From: Nitrospiraceae bacterium
GTDB lineage: Bacteria; Nitrospirota; Thermodesulfovibrionia; Thermodesulfovibrionales; UBA9159
Assembly: GCA_003453735.1 (NCBI GenBank)
Contig: DMNE01000251.1
Span: forward strand, 12,202-22,207
DNA: 10,006 nt
Direction of reading: 5' to 3'
This document shows positions 5,842 through 10,006 of this stretch, one piece after another. How positions within the stretch are numbered: the first letter of the stretch is position 1; every line of letters starts with the position of its first letter. Both the position numbers and the translations under genes were made by a program. Under the pieces are notes generated by a model. The model was given only the letters and a program-made list of their open reading frames with translations. It ran no database searches and was not told the DNA's origin.

Positions 5842-7056
5842 ATGGCAATATTCTGGATTTTTGCGAGCATAGCAATTCTCGCACTTGTGGGGTACGGACT
5901 CCAGGTAGTAGCGATCCGGTTCTCTCTTTTTCTTTCCCCCCACTACTCAAGGGAAGGGAATACCCTTCCCCCTTTTTTCCCCCCCATTTCGATTCTCAAA
6001 CCCTTGAAAGGCCTGGATGACAACTTGTTCGACAATCTCGAAAGCTTCTGTAATCAGGACTATCCTGAATACGAGATTATCTTCTCGCTTCAGCACTATA
6101 ACGACCCTGCCTACAAGGTGGCCCAGAAGATAAAAGAAAAATATCCTGATAGAAACATCTCATTGATCGTTGAAAGATGCGATGACGGGCTCAATCCAAA
6201 GGTGAATAACTTGATCCCTGCTTATAAGATTTCACGTTACGAGTATGTACTCATCAGTGACAGCAATGTCCTTGTTGACAAGAATTACCTCACAGAAATA
6301 GTTAAGCCCATGACAAGCCCGCAAGTCGGTCTTGTCAGCAATCCTATTAAGGGAGTTGGGGGAAGGTCTATCGGCTCAGTCCTTGAAAACCTCCACATGA
6401 ACTCTTTTGTTCTAGGAAGCGTCTGTTTCCTAGACAAATTTCTTAAAATGTCCTGTGTTGTCGGAAAATCCATGCTAATGCGGAAAGGTGACCTAGATGC
6501 CATCGGCGGCTTAAAAGCCTGCAAGGATGTATTAGCGGAAGATTATATGATAGGTAAGATGATGAAGGAACATGGGAAAGAAGTGGTATTGTCGAGCTAT
6601 ATGGTAGAGAACGTGAATCACTATTGGGGGACCAAAAAATTCATAAACAGACATACCCGATGGGGCAAACTCAGATGGAAGATCGGAGGGCTAAAATACA
6701 TCTCTGAATTACTCGGAAATGCGGTGTTTATGTCTTCACTTCCGATAGTCCTCTGGGAGCCGTCAAGGATTACAATATCCTTCGCGCTGCTCGTCTGCCT
6801 TCTGAAAGCAGCCGGCGATTTTGTTGTCGGGAGACTCATCAACTCAGACCAGAACCCCCTCTTTTTTTTCCTCGCACCGGTTAAAGACATCATCATAGGA
6901 TTTCTCTGGTTTGTCCCCCTTGTGAGCAATACGGTTTCATGGAGAGGCAACAGGTTTATCATTGGGAAAAACTCGGCGTTGACGGTTTGTTCTGAAAGCG
7001 GCCTCTGGGCATGGAGATACCGGCTTGTTGATGCGATACGGGAACGGATCGCCTGA
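5842..7056 (+). CDS. GT21/HpnI-like membrane glycosyltransferase (ceramide glucosyltransferase-like)
   Basis: 404-residue GT-A fold, membrane-bound glycosyltransferase that would move a sugar from a nucleotide donor onto a lipid acceptor on the cytoplasmic face. An N-terminal anchor helix (about 3-26) is followed by the catalytic domain (about 47-280) with ISILKPLKGLDDN (D1, Asp59/60), the DSN motif (D2, Asp140), AEDY (D3, Glu233-Asp234) and RHTRW at 270-274, matching the (Q/R)xxRW signature. Hydrophobic segments near 288-305, 311-330 and 340-362 follow, and the tail contains VSWRGNRF. Family members include eukaryotic glucosylceramide synthase, bacterial processive glycolipid synthases (Pgt of Agrobacterium and Mesorhizobium) and the hopanoid GlcNAc-transferase HpnI. 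No hpnH/J/K neighbours are seen, so a hopanoid role is not supported by context. The Pho box and PHP partner favour glycolipid synthesis under phosphate limitation. Acceptor and sugar are unknown. Confidence 0.85.
   Translation: MAIFWIFASIAILALVGYGLQVVAIRFSLFLSPHYSREGNTLPPFFPPISILKPLKGLDDNLFDNLESFCNQDYPEYEIIFSLQHYNDPAYKVAQKIKEKYPDRNISLIVERCDDGLNPKVNNLIPAYKISRYEYVLISDSNVLVDKNYLTEIVKPMTSPQVGLVSNPIKGVGGRSIGSVLENLHMNSFVLGSVCFLDKFLKMSCVVGKSMLMRKGDLDAIGGLKACKDVLAEDYMIGKMMKEHGKEVVLSSYMVENVNHYWGTKKFINRHTRWGKLRWKIGGLKYISELLGNAVFMSSLPIVLWEPSRITISFALLVCLLKAAGDFVVGRLINSDQNPLFFFLAPVKDIIIGFLWFVPLVSNTVSWRGNRFIIGKNSALTVCSESGLWAWRYRLVDAIRERIA
5951..5985 (+). other. Terminator-like hairpin and homopolymer tract inside the glycosyltransferase gene
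   Basis: GGGAAGGG (5951-5958), loop AATA and CCCTTCCC (5963-5970) make a perfect 8-bp stem. It is followed by CC, six T (5973-5978) and seven C (5979-5985). This resembles an intrinsic terminator within codons of the N-terminal linker (the N-T-L-P-P-F-F-P-P region). The C7 and T6 runs are also slippage-prone. It may only reflect proline- and phenylalanine-rich coding. Confidence 0.35.
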
Positions 7057-7254
7057 TAGAAAAAGAAACCGGGTCAGTTCTCCTCCTTTTGTTGTCCCTT
7101 ACGTGCTGAGGAGCAAAGGCCATTTTATTCATGTCAGGGAATCATTTTTGCTGATGTTGTACCATAAAAAGCATTTTCCCATTCTGCTGGCCGTTCTGCC
7201 CGCCTGAACCAGCTCCTTGACACGCTAGAGAGCAGTCAGCTATCGGCCGCGTTT

Positions 7255-7407
7255 TTATTTCTTATCTTCATCCTCGTCATCAAGCATCCTGTATTTGGGC
7301 CTTTCAGGGTCATCATACTGGCCGCTTTTGGCAGCCCATAAGAAAATGAGCCAGGCGGCAATCCCGGAGAACAGAGTTAGAAAAATAAGGAGAAATATCG
7401 ACCACAT
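7255..7407 (-). CDS. ccoS: CcoS, cbb3-type cytochrome oxidase assembly protein
   Basis: 50-residue protein, MWSIFLLIFLTLFSG at the start, with one N-terminal membrane helix (about 2-25). The family signature follows: WAAKSGQYDDPERPKYRMLDDED matches the usual W-x-x-x-S-G-Q-[YF]-D-D-x-E form of CcoS, and the tail is acidic (DDEDEDKK). CcoS is needed in Rhodobacter and related bacteria for incorporation of haem and copper cofactors into CcoN of the cbb3 oxidase. GAGG lies 5 bases before the ATG. It follows ccoI by 103 bases on the same strand, matching the common ccoGHIS order. The 103-base gap shows nothing notable, nor does the 198-base stretch between this gene's stop and the end of the convergent glycosyltransferase gene. 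No clear terminator was found there. Confidence 0.9.
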   Translation of the reverse strand: MWSIFLLIFLTLFSGIAAWLIFLWAAKSGQYDDPERPKYRMLDDEDEDKK

Positions 7408-7510
7408 GAATGCCTCACTTCTTTATGACGTTATGGCAAAGTGCCCAGGATTGCTAATGCGTGCCCATCAAGAGCATTTATCCATTTATTCGTATCCCTT
7501 TTGGATACTT

Positions 7511-9958
7511 TCACAAATGTCTTTCGGGTCGTCTTACATTATACAATCTCAGAGAATTGCCGACAACGATCAGTGAGCTTACAGCCATGAACGCTGCCGA
7601 AATGATAGGATGGATCTTGCCCGAAACTGCTAAAGGGATGGCGAGCAGATTATAGGAAAATGCCCAGAAGAGATTCTGCTTAATGACAGAGAGCGTCTTT
7701 CTCGAAAGCATTATCAACTCCGGAAGCAATCTGAGATCGTTCCGCATGAGGACAACATCAGCGCTCTCCATCGCAATATCTGTAGCACTTCCGATCGCGA
7801 CCCCTGCATTGGCCTCGACAAGCGCAGGCGCATCATTGATGCCGTCGCCAGTCATGATTACCGTATAACCAGCTTCCTTAATCTCCGTAATCCTCCTGGC
7901 CTTTTGAACAGGTAAAACTTCTGCGTCGATCAGGCTGATTCCAGCTCTTCTAGCAATCATCTCCGCTGCGCCCCTGTTGTCGCCAGTGAGGAGATGCACG
8001 GTTAATCCGAGACGTTCTAGGCTTGCCACGGTCTCGTGGGCGTCCCCTCTCATGTCGTCGGAGACAACAAGCCACCCCTTGAGATCTTTTTCGATGGCAA
8101 AGCCAATCACGGTATTGCCTGCTGACGACAGGGCAGCGTGCTCTTCGGCCTGGGTACCGTCAATAATCACCTGATGCGCTCTCAAAAAAGAAATGCTACC
8201 GGCTAGGAGGCATGTGCCGTCCAGAGATCCTTCAACTCCTTGCCCCGGCCAAGCCCGAAAGGAATCGATGCAAAAGAGTTCGCTGTCATGGAATCCTTTG
8301 CAGAGTGCTTTTCCAAGCGGATGCTCCGAGTCCCGTTCAAGGGATGCCGCAAGCAGATGCAGTTCCCTCTTGTCGATTCCATAATTCAGGATATTCATCA
8401 AGGAAGGCTTGCCAATGGTCAGCGTTCCGGTCTTGTCAAATGAGATGAAATCCGTTCGGGCAACGGTTTCGATCACGTCTCCGCCTTTCATGAGTATGCC
8501 GCGGGATGAGAGGATGGTTGAACTGATTAGTATTGCAAGGGGAGTCGCAAGACCGAGCGCGCAGGGGCAAGCGATAACGAGGACCGAGATGGCGTTCATC
8601 AAAGCGGGTTTCATTGTCCCTTCCCTGACGAACCAGAAGAGAAAGGTGACCCCCGCGATAAAGAAAATGACAGGGACAAACCGCCGGACAATTCTGTCGG
8701 CAATATTTTGGATAGGAGCCTTTCTCGCCTGTGCGTCTCCGACCGCCTTGATAATCTGGCTCAACACTGTGTCATCACCGATTCTCGTGATTTCGAGAAC
8801 AAGCCGCCCGTTCAAGTTCATGGTCCCTGCTAATACCTCAGATCTCTCCGATTTATGGACTGGCATGGCCTCCCCGGTGAGCATCGATTCATTCATCTCC
8901 GAAGTCCCGCCAATGACGACGCAATCAACAGGGATCTTATCACCGGGAATAGCCTCGATGATGTCGCCTTTTCTGAGCGTAGAAACAGGCACGGTCACAG
9001 AAGAGTTTTCATTGTCCTGAAAGCCTTTGATTAACCTCGCTTCCTTAGGGAGAAGGCTTATCAAGGAAGATATCGCGCCCGTCGCTCTCGCCTTCGCGCC
9101 GGACTCTATGAAACGTCCAAGGAGTATGAGGGTGATTATCATGGCTGCCGTGTCAAAATAGACTTCGCCGCCAAGGAATATTGCGATGACGCTATAGGCA
9201 TAGGCGCTGAAAGAACCGATGAAGATGAGTGTATCCATAGTGAAGGTACGGTTCTTCGTCGCCCTCAAGGTATTTCTCAGAAAGGGATATCCGCAGTAAA
9301 ACATCACAGGCGTTGCGAGAGCCCAGGCGATGAGCTCGAACATCCTCTTGTAGAGAGGATCTATCCCCTGGAAAAACCCTGCGTACAGTGCCGTTGTAAA
9401 GAGCATGAGCTGCATCGAAAAAAACGATGCCGTGCCAAGCCTGATGAGGAGATCCTTTTTTTCTCCTTTAAGTTGCTCCTCGAGGGCCGATGCTAAGCAG
9501 GGGCGCGGCGTATACCCGAGGGATGCCATCCTTTTCAGGATCGTGTCGAGGCTGATCTTTTCGGGCAACCACCTGATCCTCGCCCTATGTATCGCATAAT
9601 TTACAGAGACATGAACAATGCCATTGCACAGAGTAAGAAAACGCTCTATCAGCCAGATACAGGAAGCGCAGCGGATACCAACTAAATTCACATCAATTTC
9701 CGCCTCTCCCCCGACAGTGTGGACGGAACCGAGGAAGGCCTCCGCGGTAATCTCCATATCTTCGGGCGGGCCCGGCTTCCAGCCAGTTCTACGCCCATAG
9801 AATTCGTCGAGTCCGGCGGTATGGATCAACCTATATATACCTCTGCAGCCATGACAGCAGAAAACCCTCTGTTGTCCGTCGAGATCGTCATAAATGGCAC
9901 CTCTCTCATGAAAGGTCAGTAGGCAATGGTCACATTTCAATATAGCCATCTTTTCCAT
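7511..9958 (-). CDS. ccoI: CcoI/FixI-type Cu(+)-exporting P1B-ATPase for cbb3 oxidase assembly
   Basis: 815-residue heavy-metal P-type ATPase. A Cys cluster at the N-terminus (Cys9, Cys12, Cys34, Cys35, Cys38) matches the extra metal-binding domain found in FixI/CcoI. A heavy-metal-associated domain follows with C-A-S-C (97-100), then membrane helices from about 178, the actuator TGEA (361-364), the CPC metal channel (464-466), the phosphorylation site DKTGT (Asp508), HP (546-547), TGDN (658-661) and TGDGINDAPA (703-711). A pair of helices closes the C-terminus with conserved YN and SS. It pumps copper across the inner membrane toward the CuB site of cytochrome cbb3 rather than conferring bulk copper resistance. 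The N-terminal Cys cluster and adjacent ccoS separate it from CopA. A second ATG at 9949 has a weak GGA nearby and is an alternative start. Upstream oxidase genes would lie beyond the window. Confidence 0.92.
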   Translation of the reverse strand: MEKMAILKCDHCLLTFHERGAIYDDLDGQQRVFCCHGCRGIYRLIHTAGLDEFYGRRTGWKPGPPEDMEITAEAFLGSVHTVGGEAEIDVNLVGIRCASCIWLIERFLTLCNGIVHVSVNYAIHRARIRWLPEKISLDTILKRMASLGYTPRPCLASALEEQLKGEKKDLLIRLGTASFFSMQLMLFTTALYAGFFQGIDPLYKRMFELIAWALATPVMFYCGYPFLRNTLRATKNRTFTMDTLIFIGSFSAYAYSVIAIFLGGEVYFDTAAMIITLILLGRFIESGAKARATGAISSLISLLPKEARLIKGFQDNENSSVTVPVSTLRKGDIIEAIPGDKIPVDCVVIGGTSEMNESMLTGEAMPVHKSERSEVLAGTMNLNGRLVLEITRIGDDTVLSQIIKAVGDAQARKAPIQNIADRIVRRFVPVIFFIAGVTFLFWFVREGTMKPALMNAISVLVIACPCALGLATPLAILISSTILSSRGILMKGGDVIETVARTDFISFDKTGTLTIGKPSLMNILNYGIDKRELHLLAASLERDSEHPLGKALCKGFHDSELFCIDSFRAWPGQGVEGSLDGTCLLAGSISFLRAHQVIIDGTQAEEHAALSSAGNTVIGFAIEKDLKGWLVVSDDMRGDAHETVASLERLGLTVHLLTGDNRGAAEMIARRAGISLIDAEVLPVQKARRITEIKEAGYTVIMTGDGINDAPALVEANAGVAIGSATDIAMESADVVLMRNDLRLLPELIMLSRKTLSVIKQNLFWAFSYNLLAIPLAVSGKIHPIISAAFMAVSSLIVVGNSLRLYNVRRPERHL

Positions 9959-10006
9959 TACATGATTTACGTCCGCACGTCATTCAGCGATCGCAAAACT
10001 GCTCAA

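Noticed and set aside
5842..7056. Naming the glycosyltransferase hpnI
   Set aside because: Motifs fit, but none of the hopanoid partners hpnH, hpnJ or hpnK is adjacent, and the Pho box points to a different role.
7057..7254. Possible extra small gene downstream of ccoS on the minus strand
   Set aside because: Only frames of about 17 to 40 codons without good starts or motifs, and no clear terminator hairpin either.
8409..9020. 203-codon plus-strand ORF
   Set aside because: Lies wholly inside ccoI in antisense; ccoI carries all P-type ATPase motifs, so this is a shadow frame.
9987..9994. GCGATCGC palindrome upstream of ccoI
   Set aside because: An 8-bp palindrome can occur by chance; no FNR- or ArcA-like site could be recognised around it.

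Overview
The window looks like chromosomal DNA of a moderate-GC, Gram-negative bacterium. It encodes a lipoprotein, a PhoB/PhoR pair and the assembly factors of a cbb3-type cytochrome oxidase. The gene mix would suit Nitrospirota or a deltaproteobacterium-like lineage, but that is an impression; no rRNA or other taxonomic marker is present. No mobile element, tRNA, rRNA or CRISPR array was seen.

Layout. 1-171 (+) is the tail of an unrecognised protein. 172-756 has no convincing gene; it holds a compact set of inverted repeats (336-410) and a weak terminator. 757-1023 (-) is a small Tyr-rich lipoprotein with its own promoter. 1045-1316 is a divergent control region with a 13-bp palindrome and an 11-bp-periodic Pho-box-like array. 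It is followed on + by phoB (1317-2015), phoR (2002-3747, overlapping phoB) and a GH1 beta-glycosidase (3798-5045). Directly after the glycosidase lies a second, stronger Pho-box-like array: six hexamers at exact 11-bp spacing, 5059-5119. It leads into a two-gene unit, a PHP-domain metallo-phosphoesterase (5143-5832) and a GT21/HpnI-like membrane glycosyltransferase (5842-7056). On the opposite strand, 9958 to 7255, lie ccoI (Cu-exporting P-type ATPase) and the very small ccoS, the distal end of a cbb3 oxidase assembly cluster.

How the genes may work together. The + strand block reads as a phosphate-starvation island: sensor kinase and regulator with an autoregulatory Pho box, then a Pho-box-controlled phosphoesterase plus a glycolipid-type glycosyltransferase. 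By analogy with the PhoB-regulated plcP/agt and GT21 systems that replace phospholipids with glycolipids, the PHP-GT pair could be a membrane lipid-remodelling module in which a PHP enzyme takes the role of the metallophosphoesterase PlcP. This is inference. The sequence directly supports the gene families, the tandem arrays and the tight coupling of the two genes. phoB and the PHP gene both lack Shine-Dalgarno sequences and have -10-like elements immediately before their ATGs, suggesting leaderless mRNAs.
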